Assembly (NCBI GenBank): GCA_029641185.1
Contig: JAPWGK010000031.1
Location: 372,001 to 436,000 of the forward strand
Origin: Pseudofabraea citricarpa
Lineage: Eukaryota; Ascomycota; Leotiomycetes; Helotiales; Dermateaceae
Direction of reading: 5' to 3'
DNA: 64,000 nucleotides
Shown: one piece after another, positions 10,802-21,752 of the stretch
Numbering within the stretch: the stretch's first letter is position 1
How the letters are laid out: each line of letters begins with the position of its first letter
Position numbers and translations under genes: made by a program
Notes under the pieces: model-generated
Database searches by the model: none
Told to the model about the DNA's origin: nothing
The model's input: only the letters and a program-made list of their open reading frames with translations

Positions 10802-12708
10802 TTAAATATCCATGGCAAAGATATAGAGCATCGCAGATAAGGTTCCCAGAAACGCAGTCCATATCAAAGTCGTAGCGTACAGCGGAAACCACAAAAGTGC
10901 AAAATACTTCGCGCAAGCCGCGATGACCAAGCCGGCATAAAGAGAAACCAAGAGCAAAGAGCCGGGATTTTTCAACAACGGACTCTTAGTCTTAGACTTG
11001 GCTTGCTCGCCAACACTCCTATGTGCAGTTCCCCATCGGTTCTCAAACATGGTCATCATAGAGTACAACAAGAAAGCGGATTGAGGAAATTGCAAGAAGA
11101 TAGGTGCGAAGCACTGCGTGATAAACCACGAATCTTTGCTGGGATTTCGGACTGCTGTGTAGAGTGAACGGGTTGTAATACGCATCAGGAGATCGACAAT
11201 TCCGGGTAATCTCCTCCATCTTCCAATGAACAAGTACTCGATGACAAGAGCCATATTCTCCAAAGGCGAGAAGATCTTCCGCGAGTACGACATGGTCAGG
11301 ACGGGAGTCAGAAGGAAGAACATTCCAGGATAGGCGAAGAACTCAATGATGGTTGCTCTCTGCTAGCGAATTTGTTGCGAGCACCATGATGCTGATCTTG
11401 GTGGTGTATCCGTCTCGACAAATCCGAAGGGGTTGTAGGTGACTTTCCAACCAGCTAGCAAGAGTCGGGAAGTCATATGGCGATCCTCGTTTACAATCTT
11501 TACAATGTCAGTTTGCTGCGTTATTTCTGATGACAACTGAACTTTACAACATACCGGTCTTTGGTTGAGGAATACCTGTAAATACCATGAGAGTAAAACA
11601 TCTCGCATTGGGTCCCGACGAAACAGTGATGATGGTCCGCATTGACAATCATTTGCGTCTGCGGCACTAGCACTTCCACCAGACATAGCCAGATCGGCCC
11701 AGTAAACCGCTCCGACAAGTTGTGCAATCACAGTAGTATTGCTGTTGTGAATTTCTAAAGCTGTACAAGTACCTGCGATTTCCTTGTCTGGATACACAAC
11801 CGCGATAGACGATTGGATGGTGTTTGGCAAGACCCAAGAATCCGAATCGCTCGACCAGATAAACTCGATATCATTGGCCTGGGCGAGGGCGTGTGTAAAA
11901 ATAAACGACGTGAACAGGATGTCTTTCTTGCAAGCATGTGGCTGAGTGATGCATATTGGGTGTATTTGAACCGCTCCCTTTTTAATATAGAGAAGGGACT
12001 TCTTTTGCAAGATATCTGTGGCTTTGGCCATTAGAGTTTGTAATGCGACTTTTTGAGCTGCCTCTTCTGTGGCACCCTCAGTCTCCATTTCTTTCTTGAT
12101 GATTCTCTCTGCTACAGAGCCAAATGGCTCATCAAGTTCTATTAAACCAAGTCTGCTGCCGAAAACCTAAAAGAAGTCAGATATGAAACTCTCACGGATT
12201 TGAATATGCATACTTCATCAGCAATATTTACCATCTCGAGATCATCACTGTCATTTCCATCGATTCCGATGACCAGAGCCTTAAGGCATTTGTCATAGTC
12301 ATTCTCATATCCCAGGAGGCATTTCTTGAAAACTGTTGGATCCTCTCGGTAGCCGACAACTTGACCAATACATGGTATCGGCTCTGTTATTTTGCTTTCC
12401 TCAAGCAGCGCTTGCGAGGCATCGATTCGCTTTTGTTGTTTGTGAACGTTCCACTCAACTAGAAGGATATGGATCAGGAGTTCCCCAAAAAGAGGATATC
12501 CTAAGAAGATCTCATGTCGGTAAACAAGAGAGATGAACAGCCCTATTAAGTTCGCTGCACTTCTGAGCAGAATCTCTGGTTCAGTGCTGAACTTGGTGTA
12601 GCGTCGGCGGTTTACAACAGACTCCATGGCATATAGTAAGTATCTTTCAAAGCACGAGAAGAGAGAGTGATGAGGAAAAATTATATCAAAAAATCCTCCA
12701 GAGACCAC
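10802..12708 (-). pseudogene. GT2 processive polysaccharide synthase (hyaluronan-synthase-like), nonsense-interrupted
   Basis: Two introns (12167-12213, GTATGC/TTTTAG; 11498-11554, GTATGT/TAAAG) join a frame resembling fungal GT2 membrane synthases: IGQVVGYREDP, LVIGIDGND, WSSDSDSWVL (the DxD-like acceptor), GPSSLFRRD and NEDRHMTSRLL (the catalytic ED). The final exon then reads SQQIR, TAG, QRATIIEFF and continues through four or five hydrophobic segments to the true stop at 10802-10804. The TAG at 11363-11365 occupies exactly the W of the QxxRW motif needed by processive GT2 enzymes. Everything downstream stays in frame, so one TGG to TAG change explains it. Without readthrough the product would be ~413 of 600 residues and lack the C-terminal membrane part. 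The conserved-looking N-terminus (VSGGFFDIIFPHHS) begins at a GTG (12708); the first in-frame ATG is at 12627, so the start may be damaged as well. Assembly error, recent mutation or readthrough are all possible. Confidence 0.8.
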
Positions 12709-14251
12709 GGGACGAGGGATTGTTTTAAAGCCAATTTTAGCCCTCTCTTTTTTTTATCTTAACAAATCTGATAACCCGCTCTGGTGCTGTTGAGAAAGTT
12801 AACTCAGACGTTCAGACCTTCCCAAGGTCTTCACGCTGCTTAGCGATCTTCAAAGGAGGCCCGCTTCTTGAATCCTTCGCAAGCGGTCTCGCTGGCTCTC
12901 CTACGACCGTCTACGTTTTAGTACTGACTCGTTTCATCCAGGACGTCTCCTCGATCATGAGATATTCTAGACCGTCCAATGACAATGAAAAACAGAAGCC
13001 GGAGAATACCAAATCCCCTTATGTTTACTGCAATCCTGTTACCAAACCTCTATTTTCGAGAACTCCTTGAAAGGCTGGCGATCTTGGCTGTTTCCATGTT
13101 TCGAGTGCCGTTTACTTTACCGACGTGTCGTGTCCACGCATCCTACCTACGCATACCCGAATTTATACCGCGCAGCTGAAGAACCCTTGAGTGGAACCTG
13201 GCTGTGTTGCCAATTTACTACTCATTGAGTATCCTAATTCTTAAGCCTGAAAGAAAGCCCACAATGTACTTAGACTTTGAGCTAGGGATGGTTCAAGATG
13301 CGCGTCGTGGACAAGAGTTTCGAGTGACATAGAACTCGAGATCGGACGAGCCCGAGTACCAGGAATAGCTTTTTAAGATGAACGCTCGAGCTTTGTTCCT
13401 ATAACTGGAGTAGGAAATTTCCAGAGAAGAACAAAAGGATTGTACCGTCCCGTCGCTAGAGTCCAACTCTTTATTGATTGTTGCAATAATTTCCCATTTG
13501 TTTGGTCGCTTAGGGAACTGGTGAGTGCAATGTAATAATTGCACCTACTTCCTCTCTCTGCTGAATCTTTCCTTGATGTTTATTAGCTGAGGTGAATGTT
13601 GCTTGCTACTGTATATGGTGAAAAGAGTTTCGGCTTTCGGCTGGCCAAGCTCCAGGATGGCGGCAAGACCCCTAACTGCAAGATCCCTAACTGTAAAGTA
13701 TGAACCCACAGCTTGAAACCTAGCTAGTAGCCACAGGTTAGTGAACACCCTAAATCCTGCTCGAGCAGAATCCTTGAGGATATTTTCAGACTCATCTTAA
13801 AATTTCGACAAGTAGAAAGGATAACCGGAAAGTCGGTTGCCCGGGCTCCGGCTGTAAACTTTAAAGACGTAAGCTTTTCCCTAGATTACTAAGATGAAAA
13901 ATACAATCGCAACTTTCGTTTCTAAGGGGATGGTCTTTTATACTGAGTTCTGTTCAAAGTTGAAAAATGGCCTGTGGCACAAATATAATCATGGTCAAGG
14001 TATTGACTAAATTGTGTTTTGGAAGCGAAGCCATGGAAGAGTTCAAGAACCCGACATTGGACCAAATTTCTAGGACCTCTGGATCATGATATCTCGCGTT
14101 TGTGGCTCTACCTGCTTACACGGCACATCCCAATTAATTTTCTCCCTAGAGACTAGCATTTCAATAACAGCCAGACTCAAGGCAATGGGAACATTAATTA
14201 AATTCTACGTGAATTATGGCTCGAATCACCTTTTAAAATGATTTCTTACAT
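12709..14251. other. Gene-free stretch
   Basis: About 1.5 kb between two genes on the minus strand. I see only short ORFs (for example 12979-13179 and 13293-13748) without recognisable features; it must include the promoter of the GT2 locus. Confidence 0.5.
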
Positions 14252-15643
14252 CTATTTCCTCAGCGCCCACCTTGTCATAGTCCCAGTTTTTGCGTCAACA
14301 TATTCATAAAACAGATATGATACCCAAATCAGGACCCAAAAATCAAGCAAGCCCGTACATAGCCAGGTAGCCCAAAAGCCAAAAGCGCCTTCATCTCCCA
14401 GCCAGGATGCGAATAAATTATACAGTCGTTGGTGTCCGAAATTCATCAGGAGCATGTGTACCAGATACATGGAGTAGGAGATGCGGCCAAAGAACTGAGC
14501 GATCGAGGTGTTGAAAAGCCTTTGCAGTGATGAGAGTTTGTCCATTGCGTAGAGCAGGAGAAGCACCGATGGGACGTGCCAGAACCGAGGAACGTCGTAG
14601 ACTGACCCGTATCGCCATTGGAAAAACGTGTAGAGAAACTTGTAACCTGGCGTAAAGGCGTAGTTGTTCGGAACGAAGAGCACATAATATGCTACGATGA
14701 ACATAGCGTAATACTTCAGTTCATGCCAACCAGAGGTTTGAGGCTTTGATCTCATCATCAGGTTTGGCGAATGTTTCTCTGAGGTTTGGTCTGAAACCTC
14801 TTGGTTGGATCCTAATTCCGCAAGAAAGAATCCCCCAAGAAAGAGAGCCTCTTGAAACAGCCCTTGGAAAAGAACATATACTACCAGGATGGAGATTATT
14901 GGTAGACGCCAATTTCTTTGGACGTTTACTAGTGCAAGCTGCGCGAGGTATACAGATATTGAAGCTCTGAACTCCATCGGAAGTGTCCAGAATTGAACAT
15001 TATATCCGACTGCACCAGGACCCTCTACGTACCGTCAGCTTTTGCTTATTGATTTTATTTAGATCAAAAAGAAACACTTACCCAGAGGATTGACAAACTT
15101 GATAATGTATGACCATAAGAAGTACAGATGAGTGAAGATTGAATCTTGATGACCGGGCAAAACGCCAGGAGGAGCACCAAAATCGCTGTATCCAAACCAT
15201 CCCAAGTAAGCAAAAACTTGACAAACACTGGCCACTATAATAGCCGGCACGAACAAGTGATGAACGCGACGAAAGAGCGAATTTGAAAGTGACTCGAGCA
15301 GCCTCTCTGGCTGTGAATTCTTCACAAGTCTTACAGGCTTGTAAGACAGGCAGTAGCCAGATATGGCAAAGAATATCGAGACCATAGCATGATAACCAAA
15401 GAGCACCCGGAAAAAAGGAAGTTGTATGAACAAATTGTTCGATTCTACGGGATCACTTTGATACCCCTGGAACGCTCTTGCGAAATGCATGTTGATAGTA
15501 TGATTGAAGACAACGATAACGGCGGCAAATCCCCGCAGCCCGTCAAGCCATGCTGTCGGGCGAAGACCATTTCCAGTCTCTTGAGACCATATTGATTTTG
15601 GCAGAACAGATTTCACGACCTTATGAAACGAATTGTTTGCCAT
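14252..15643 (-). CDS. Acyltransferase-3 family membrane protein (OafA/NolL type)
   Basis: Two exons, 15643-15082 and 15024-14252, separated by intron 15025-15081 (GTAAGT donor, GCTGAC branch, TACGTAG acceptor), giving 444 residues. The N-terminal region has the family hallmarks: AWLDGLRGFAAVIVVFNHT (R and catalytic-type H) and later VSIFFAISGYCLSYKP. After the splice, GYNVQFWTLPMEFRAS matches the conserved W(T)xPxEF block. Eight to ten hydrophobic segments follow, including FFGRISYSMYLVHMLLMNFG near the C-terminus. These proteins transfer acyl groups, often acetyl, to sugars or lipids across membranes; the substrate here is unknown. ATG 15643 is preferred because the longer frame begins with GTG. 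The adjacent GT2 synthase could in principle supply a glycan for acylation, but that is only a neighbourhood inference. Confidence 0.9.
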
Positions 15644-16542
15644 GACCACGTGTATGAAAATAGAGGCGATTTGGTCGAAAGGCGTAGTAACAAAAGCGCC
15701 TCGAAACGATGTCTATGTAAGGAATGACAAGGGCGAGGAAATAAAAATACAAAGAATTAGCGAATGGATCGCTTGAAATGTTGAGTTATTTCTTGCTAGA
15801 CAGACAGAGTGATAGAGTTGACTACCTACACAGAATTTCTAGAACCGTGCCAACACAACATTCTAAGATTCTGGATATTGAGAGTCTGAGACATCTATCT
15901 CTGTCTCTCGAAGTAGTTCTCCCGTGTTCGGCTGTGATTGCCTGAGACCCTGACCCTGAGACCAGGAGGATTCGAAGCAAACTCTAACTAGGACTTTCTC
16001 CTGCCAAGGAACGACTCGCGCGAGATACGGAGTACAGCCGTCAGGGACATACAAGCATGAACCTTCTTGTGCTTTGACCTAAATGCCAGGGTCTACTTCC
16101 TGATATCTACTGTATCGGTGCTGCAAGCGAAGAAGATGACGCTCATCATAACTAAGAAGAAAACAGAAGGCAAAAATGAAAAGTATATTCTCCCCACCTA
16201 GACCGGAACTGTCCTGCTGGAAAACCCGAATAACTAATCATAAAAAAATTGATAAGATCTACCATTCGGCTGCAGGAGCTGAGGAGAGGAGGATGAAATG
16301 TCTCTCACGTTACAGTTCCGAATAGCAACAACTATTTGAAGGGGAAGGCCTTCCTTGTGGCCTCCTATTTCCAATGGTAGAAAATGTACGTACCAAAGAC
16401 TTCACATACATTTATAAGCATTCCTTGATTTTTAAGGGCTCCGCATACTATGACAATATGGACAAGCAGCAGATTACAGTCAATACAGCAGAACGACAAA
16501 ATGTGTCTTCATTAGTCTAATAGCCCCTTTTTGTGACATTGC
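15644..16542. other. Intergenic gap, no gene seen
   Basis: About 900 bp between the acyltransferase start and the Rad4 stop. A B-box-like sequence near 15970 is not accompanied by a tRNA fold. Nothing else supported. Confidence 0.5.
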
Positions 16543-19500
16543 TCAATCATCCTCGCCCTCCTCGTCCTCATTGGAATGTTCAAAATAATGGCTTTTCAGA
16601 GCTGTCTCACTCTTCCTTGCCGCATTGCGTCGAGGTGTTTTCCTCGTGCTCTCAGGTGGCTTTACTGGAGAAGTGGTCTTTCTTCTTTTTGATAGTGGCA
16701 CTTTCTTGGGCATCTCAACTTCTTCTGATTCATCGGTACTGGCTAAAGCTTCTTCCTCTTCCTCTTCTTCCGAATCAGGAATGGTGCGCTTCCGCTTACC
16801 AGTACTTTTGGTTGCTGGAGGCTTCTTTATTTCTTTGGTTGGTATTTTTGTTTTGCCACGAGATGGCGTTTTGGTATTAGTACTGCCAGCAGGCCGACCA
16901 CGTTTTTTTGGTGCTGGAACATCCGCTACTGGTTCGCTCTCTTCATCGACATCGGCTTTCTGGCCCTTCTCGACATTTTGCTCTGTTATGCGGTTAGGTT
17001 CGAGTGATTGTGGAGTAGGATAAGTTTGTGTTGTGAGCGGCGGCGGTGATTCATGGCCCTCCACGACAAAGCCGCCTTCCTGATCGCTATCATCTTCATG
17101 GACGACAGGGAAGAAACTTGTAGAATACCCATTCTCTGGCTCATCCTCATCGTGCCCTTCTGGCAAAAATCCGCCCGCCATTTCTTCATCTCTTGCTTGC
17201 ATGATTCTCTTCTGGGCCTCCTCTTCCTGGGTGTAAGCCTTTTCTTTGCCTTTGTTTTTGTTCGTCCATGGATTCAAGACATCAACTTCGTCGGCAGCCT
17301 CTTCACCATACTCCTCACGGACCCTTTCAACAATCCTCAACCCCATCAACATCTTGCGCCACATTCCTATTGCCGCCTTGGTCCTCTTCTCGTCTTCTTT
17401 CCTGATTCTTTCTCTTTCATCCTTCTCCCATTCTTCCATGATCCAATCCAAGTTTTCCTCAGCAACCACAACACCTGTGATGATAGGTATCGCCATCCTG
17501 GCACCAAACTCGAAACCAGTTACTGCTTCGGCGTAGTCAATACCGAGTCGTTTACAGATTTTGGTTGTGCCTCGTCTTGGAATATGTACAGCGCCTTCGG
17601 GAACCATACTTGGAACATAGACATCCATATTTCCATAGTTGTTTTTGGGAATAACACCATTTTCAATTGGAGGTGGGATGATCCAGTCAGTTTGGGCGCG
17701 GCTGTATAGACCTTGAAGCATTTTCTCACCGGTTGCGTGCTCTGCTTCCGCCAGTTCGCGCTTTCGATTTGTTGTGGCAGCGCGATATGGTACTCTTTTC
17801 AACGGTTCCTCGCCAGGTATAGGAGCTCGACCTTCCTTGTGCCATGTCTCTGTACTTTTACAGCTGACTACATCTTTACGAAGAAAGACTTTCTCTTCAG
17901 TGCTGGTATCTCCCTTGCCTTTCACAGTAAACATCTTGACGTGTTTAGCTGTTGGTAGTATGGCTTCTTCCCTTCTCAAATGCCGCTCTAGAACAAATTC
18001 CGCAGAGGATTTATATGATTGTAGAGTCTCTTCACCTTCCTTTATCTCCTTCTTTTCCGGTTTTATAACCTTCAAATCTGTGGTATCTTCATAATCATCA
18101 ACTTCACTACGTGGAGATTTCCGAGTTCCTCTGACATAGCCGCTCATTACAGTTTTAAACCAATCATATTCCTCATACCGCTTGATTTTGCCTTTGTGGT
18201 TATAGACCGGGACCTTCTCAGGTGGAAGTCGATTACCTTTTGTTCTGCCAGGCCACATGTGGCGTTTTAGGTAGCGGGTGGTGACATCTTTGGCAGTGCC
18301 GTCACTTGAGTGGCCAACAATGTAACTAGTGACTTGCTTTGCTTTCTCGGCCTTCGCACCGCGAGGCTCAAATTTCTCCAATAATTCTGGGGTTGCGGCA
18401 ACAATGTTAAGAACCATCGGGTCTACTGCTGTGTAACTGTTTGTGATAGGTGACAAGACCTCTGTCCAGTAGCAAGGAAAAAGTAAATCCTTATCGTATG
18501 GTTTTGGTGGCAGAATCCGCGGCCTTGCTGGTGTGACATCTACAACAGAGTCATCGTCATCTTCACTTTCAATAACTTCGGTTTCTGAAATATCAATCGG
18601 TGCTGAGGTGATGTCAATGCCACGAGAACTACCCCGGCTGGATTTATTGTGCTTTGCCACCTTTTTCGCCTTTCCGTTCTTCAGGGGTTTTGGAGCTGGC
18701 TTAGAATTCTCAGAGTCGCTATCAACTTCGTCTTCGTCACTTGATTCAATGATTTCTGCTGCCGGGTCTTTCAGCTTCTTCTCTTTTCTGGGTGCAGCAT
18801 CCTCATTTTTGTTCCAACCAAAGCCAATAGGTTGTAGGTTTGCTACCATTCTGGTTTCCAAACCAATAGCACGGAGAAGTGCAGTAAATAATTGCGCGCC
18901 AACATCTCGACTACCCTCCATAGCTTGGGCACAATGTCTAAATTCTTGTACATTCTTAATTCGTTCACCATGCCGCTCGACATCATGCTCGTCTGTAGCA
19001 AAGCTTTTGGTTTCCTCATCCAATCTTTCAAGTGACATGTATCCCATTTTCCGAAGTCCGGGGGCAACGATCCTGAATCGTTTCCTCCAGTATTTTGACA
19101 GGTTTCGTAACAATCTAAACATTGGATCCCCATGTTTTATATCAATCTGGCCAGGCTCGAGAATTTCAGCCGGTTGGCCCCAATCTCGGGATGCTCTCGT
19201 GTCTGTTTTCTTGCCTGCCTCTTTTGATTTGCCCTTGCCCTTTCCTTTGGGTGCTACCTCATCTTTCTTCGCGCTGAGGCCACTGGCTTGTTTCCACCTC
19301 GTGATTTCCTTGTCTACAATACTGTTGCTTGTGGCGTGTCGCAACAATGTCTGTTGCAAATCTTGATCGCATAACCATGAATTCCTGACTGCATTGTGCC
19401 ATAAGAGCATCTGCACATGTACTTGGTGTGTGGATATTCGGATCTGTCGCTCAATTTTGCTAGGTCCTTTCTTCGCACCGAGAGGATTCGTCAGTGAGAT

Positions 19501-19929
19501 CCTGGTTTCCTTGGTCAAGGTCAACTCTAGGTCACCGGAAGGCAGAGGGCCAGAAGGTGCAGGAGCCACATGTGGTGGGATATCTTCGAACTCAACATCC
19601 TCATCCTCATCGTCTGATCCACTGCTCGTTTTCTGTCGTTTGGCATTCGGGACGTCTTCAAATTCGGCATCGGATAGAGAGGATAGAGAGCTCTCTTCGT
19701 CTTCAATCGCGGCGATTTTGTCGAGCGCAGCTTTGTTTCTTTCTGCAGAACGCTTAAAGCCCTTAGTGCTGTGGTCGAGATCATCAAAGAGAGTAGGCTT
19801 TTTGGGCGTATGCGATGCTACTTTCCCTTTCCCCTTCCCCTTGGGCCGGCCTGGTTTTGAAGTAGCCTTAGAGGACTCAGGCTCAGGCGAAGGTGACTTC
19901 AAGTGCTTGCGGGGGAGAAACGGAGGCAT
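16543..19929 (-). CDS. rad4: DNA damage recognition protein Rad4/XPC
   Basis: Nucleotide-excision-repair damage sensor. The 1128-residue intronless frame has the expected order: an acidic/basic low-complexity N-terminus with SSLSSLSDAEFEDVP near 85; a degenerate transglutaminase-like domain from about 330 (AQLFTALLRAIGLETRMV near 345) resuming after an acidic insertion at KPYDKDLLFPCYWTEV near 475; then beta-hairpin domains BHD1 (~645-695, SAEFVLERHLRREEAI), BHD2 (~697-755) and BHD3 (~760-835, MDVYVPSMVPEGAVHI and FEFGARMAIPIITGVVV). The C-terminal ~250 residues are charged, with basic AT-hook-like PKKRGRPAG. The protein should act in the nucleus with a Rad23-type partner. ATG 19929 (MPPFLPRKH) is the preferred start; the frame is open upstream only to a GTG. 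Divergent from the MDP-1-like gene, ~320 bp between ATGs. The acidic insertion and tail are longer than in yeast Rad4. Confidence 0.95.
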   Translation of the reverse strand: MPPFLPRKHLKSPSPEPESSKATSKPGRPKGKGKGKVASHTPKKPTLFDDLDHSTKGFKRSAERNKAALDKIAAIEDEESSLSSLSDAEFEDVPNAKRQKTSSGSDDEDEDVEFEDIPPHVAPAPSGPLPSGDLELTLTKETRISLTNPLGAKKGPSKIERQIRISTHQVHVQMLLWHNAVRNSWLCDQDLQQTLLRHATSNSIVDKEITRWKQASGLSAKKDEVAPKGKGKGKSKEAGKKTDTRASRDWGQPAEILEPGQIDIKHGDPMFRLLRNLSKYWRKRFRIVAPGLRKMGYMSLERLDEETKSFATDEHDVERHGERIKNVQEFRHCAQAMEGSRDVGAQLFTALLRAIGLETRMVANLQPIGFGWNKNEDAAPRKEKKLKDPAAEIIESSDEDEVDSDSENSKPAPKPLKNGKAKKVAKHNKSSRGSSRGIDITSAPIDISETEVIESEDDDDSVVDVTPARPRILPPKPYDKDLLFPCYWTEVLSPITNSYTAVDPMVLNIVAATPELLEKFEPRGAKAEKAKQVTSYIVGHSSDGTAKDVTTRYLKRHMWPGRTKGNRLPPEKVPVYNHKGKIKRYEEYDWFKTVMSGYVRGTRKSPRSEVDDYEDTTDLKVIKPEKKEIKEGEETLQSYKSSAEFVLERHLRREEAILPTAKHVKMFTVKGKGDTSTEEKVFLRKDVVSCKSTETWHKEGRAPIPGEEPLKRVPYRAATTNRKRELAEAEHATGEKMLQGLYSRAQTDWIIPPPIENGVIPKNNYGNMDVYVPSMVPEGAVHIPRRGTTKICKRLGIDYAEAVTGFEFGARMAIPIITGVVVAEENLDWIMEEWEKDERERIRKEDEKRTKAAIGMWRKMLMGLRIVERVREEYGEEAADEVDVLNPWTNKNKGKEKAYTQEEEAQKRIMQARDEEMAGGFLPEGHDEDEPENGYSTSFFPVVHEDDSDQEGGFVVEGHESPPPLTTQTYPTPQSLEPNRITEQNVEKGQKADVDEESEPVADVPAPKKRGRPAGSTNTKTPSRGKTKIPTKEIKKPPATKSTGKRKRTIPDSEEEEEEEALASTDESEEVEMPKKVPLSKRRKTTSPVKPPESTRKTPRRNAARKSETALKSHYFEHSNEDEEGEDD

Positions 19930-20246
19930 TGCGATGCCTGTCAAGAAGACCGAGGGGATCAATCGCAAAGCATCGCGTGGAAACACGGTTGGGGTTGTTG
20001 ACGCGTAAATTGGATTATATTTCCTGGCGACAAAGGTTCAGCCTTGATGAGGTCATGACTCTCGACTGGCAGCCTGGCCGGTACAAACATGCGCCAGCCT
20101 CGCCATTCACAAATCTCTTCGTCCTTCAACCACCACTTCTCTTCCGTAAAGATCAAACATAGTTGTCCTGTTTTAATTTTGACCTTTCACATTTTCACAA
20201 GACGTTCTTCTTCTTCGCCCTTATCGTCGTCCTCCTTGTCTTCGCC

Positions 20247-20861
20247 ATGCCTAAAAAGCTTACGAAAACCCCCACCACCGCATCTACTTCCTCCTACGAG
20301 TCTGCAACTGCGCCAGCGACCTTTCAAGATGGTCGCGCCCTCCCAAAATTGATCGTATTTGACTTGGACTACACACTTTGGCCGTTCTGGGTCGACACTC
20401 ATGTTACACCACCTATCAAAGCTACTCCACAGAACGACGCCTGCAAGGACAGATTCGGCGAGAGTTTTGCATTCTATTCCGAAGTGCCCGGTATTCTTGC
20501 ATCGTTGCGAGAGCGAGGCATAAAGGTCGGAGCTGCCAGTCGGACATCTGCACCAGATTTGGGACGAGAGATGCTACGGCTGCTCCAGATTGTCGATGTA
20601 GATGGCAAGAAGAAAAAATCAATCGAGTTCTTTGATCACTTAGAGATATACCCGGGGAGCAAAATCACCCATTTCAACAAATTACAGAAGGCTACAGGAC
20701 TGAAGTATGAGGATATGTTATTCTTCGATGACGAGTCGAGGAATCGCAACGTGGAGTCCTTGGGCGTAACCATGTACCTGGTACGCGACGGTGTCAGCAA
20801 AGCGGAGATCAACAATGGCATCAAGGAGTGGCGAAAAAGGCATGGACATGATCTTGTATAG
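20247..20861 (+). CDS. Magnesium-dependent phosphatase-1 (MDP-1) type HAD phosphatase
   Basis: A 204-residue HAD-superfamily protein. LIVFDLDYTLWPFWVDTHV contains the catalytic DxDYT motif followed by the WPFW signature of MDP-1. VGAASRTSAPDLGREML supplies motif II (Ser/Thr), a Lys lies in YPGSKITHF, and MLFFDDESRNRNVESLGV is the acidic DD motif. In mammals MDP-1 acts on protein phosphotyrosine or on glycated amines in vitro; the fungal substrate is unknown. I start at ATG 20247 (MPKKLTK), because the frame upstream has only a TTG and a hydrophobic run that is probably translated 5' UTR. No intron. It shares a compact divergent promoter with rad4. Confidence 0.92.
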   Translation: MPKKLTKTPTTASTSSYESATAPATFQDGRALPKLIVFDLDYTLWPFWVDTHVTPPIKATPQNDACKDRFGESFAFYSEVPGILASLRERGIKVGAASRTSAPDLGREMLRLLQIVDVDGKKKKSIEFFDHLEIYPGSKITHFNKLQKATGLKYEDMLFFDDESRNRNVESLGVTMYLVRDGVSKAEINNGIKEWRKRHGHDLV

Positions 20862-21191
20862 AATTACAGCTTTATATTTTGAAGAATCAACGGCTGTACT
20901 CGATCTAAGCTTGTGGATAGCGAGCTTCAACAGCCAGCGTGCCTGAGCCACAAGACCAGGTTCACCGACTTCTATGGCCTTTCTTAGCACAGCGGAGAGG
21001 AATTTTTCAACGATGAAATGACAAATTCCTATGATAAGATTTCGGGGAGGAGAACAAGTGCTTTTCATATCCATATAGATATCTTTCAGAGATGGTCTTA
21101 CATAAGCGACATAGCTAAAGGGGATGGCAGTAAGAGCAAATGTAGCAACTTCTCAAGCTCAACTTCATCTCTTATCTTCCCGTCTATCAAC

Positions 21192-21752
21192 ATGGATTTC
21201 GTAAAGCCACAAAATCAATTTGATAAGCCAGTCATAATACGGAAAGCTCAGGAATTAGACATCCCGTTACTCGAAGCTGTTGAGAGGTCTGCTGCCATCC
21301 TCTTTCGGGAAAATGGTCTTGCATTCTTGGCTGATGGGGATACAATGGATCAGAAGACGCTTTTTTCGATGAAGGATTCTGGAAATTTGTGGGTAGCAGT
21401 GGGTAATCAAAACCAACCGATTGGATTTCTTGGTGGCTATGACTTGGATGGCTATTTCTATATCGCGGAGCTCTCTGTTTCCGAGGCAGCTCAAGGCAAT
21501 GGCATCGGGAAGATGCTAATCAACAGCATGATGGCAGATATAAAGCCACAGGAATGGAAGGGCGTAACATTGCTAACTTACAGAGATCTTTACTTCAATG
21601 GGCCGTGGTACGGCAGACAGGGTTTCAAGGAAGTTGAACCTGCAGTTCTCGGAGAAGGGCATGTGGCCATGATGGCAGAAGAAGCACTGCACGGCCACGA
21701 CATCAGCAAGAGGTGCGCATTGAGGAGATATTTCGAACATCAAACCAAATAA
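21192..21752 (+). CDS. GNAT family N-acetyltransferase
   Basis: 186 residues starting at ATG 21192 (CAACATGG context); an in-frame ATG at 21018 would add 58 low-complexity residues and is less likely. GNAT features are clear: VIIRKAQELDIPLLEAVERSA at the start, LWVAVGNQNQPIGFLGGY, and YIAELSVSEAAQGNGIGKML, which is motif A with Q/RxxGxG/A for acetyl-CoA binding, then VTLLTYRDLYFNGPWYGRQGF, the motif-B region often seen in acetyltransferases acting on small amines. The substrate cannot be told. No intron; follows the phosphatase gene in the same orientation. Confidence 0.88.
   Translation: MDFVKPQNQFDKPVIIRKAQELDIPLLEAVERSAAILFRENGLAFLADGDTMDQKTLFSMKDSGNLWVAVGNQNQPIGFLGGYDLDGYFYIAELSVSEAAQGNGIGKMLINSMMADIKPQEWKGVTLLTYRDLYFNGPWYGRQGFKEVEPAVLGEGHVAMMAEEALHGHDISKRCALRRYFEHQTK

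Noticed and set aside
15960..16000. tRNA-like B box (GCTTCGAATCC on the minus strand)
   Set aside because: No A box or cloverleaf stems at the expected spacing.
18533..19366. 277-residue plus-strand ORF inside the Rad4 gene
   Set aside because: It is Ser-rich and antisense to the acidic/Ser-rich coding region of rad4; the Rad4 domains on the minus strand are clear, so this is a shadow.
19930..19986. N-terminal extension of Rad4 starting at 19986
   Set aside because: The codon at 19986 is GTG; the first ATG, at 19929, gives a typical N-terminus.
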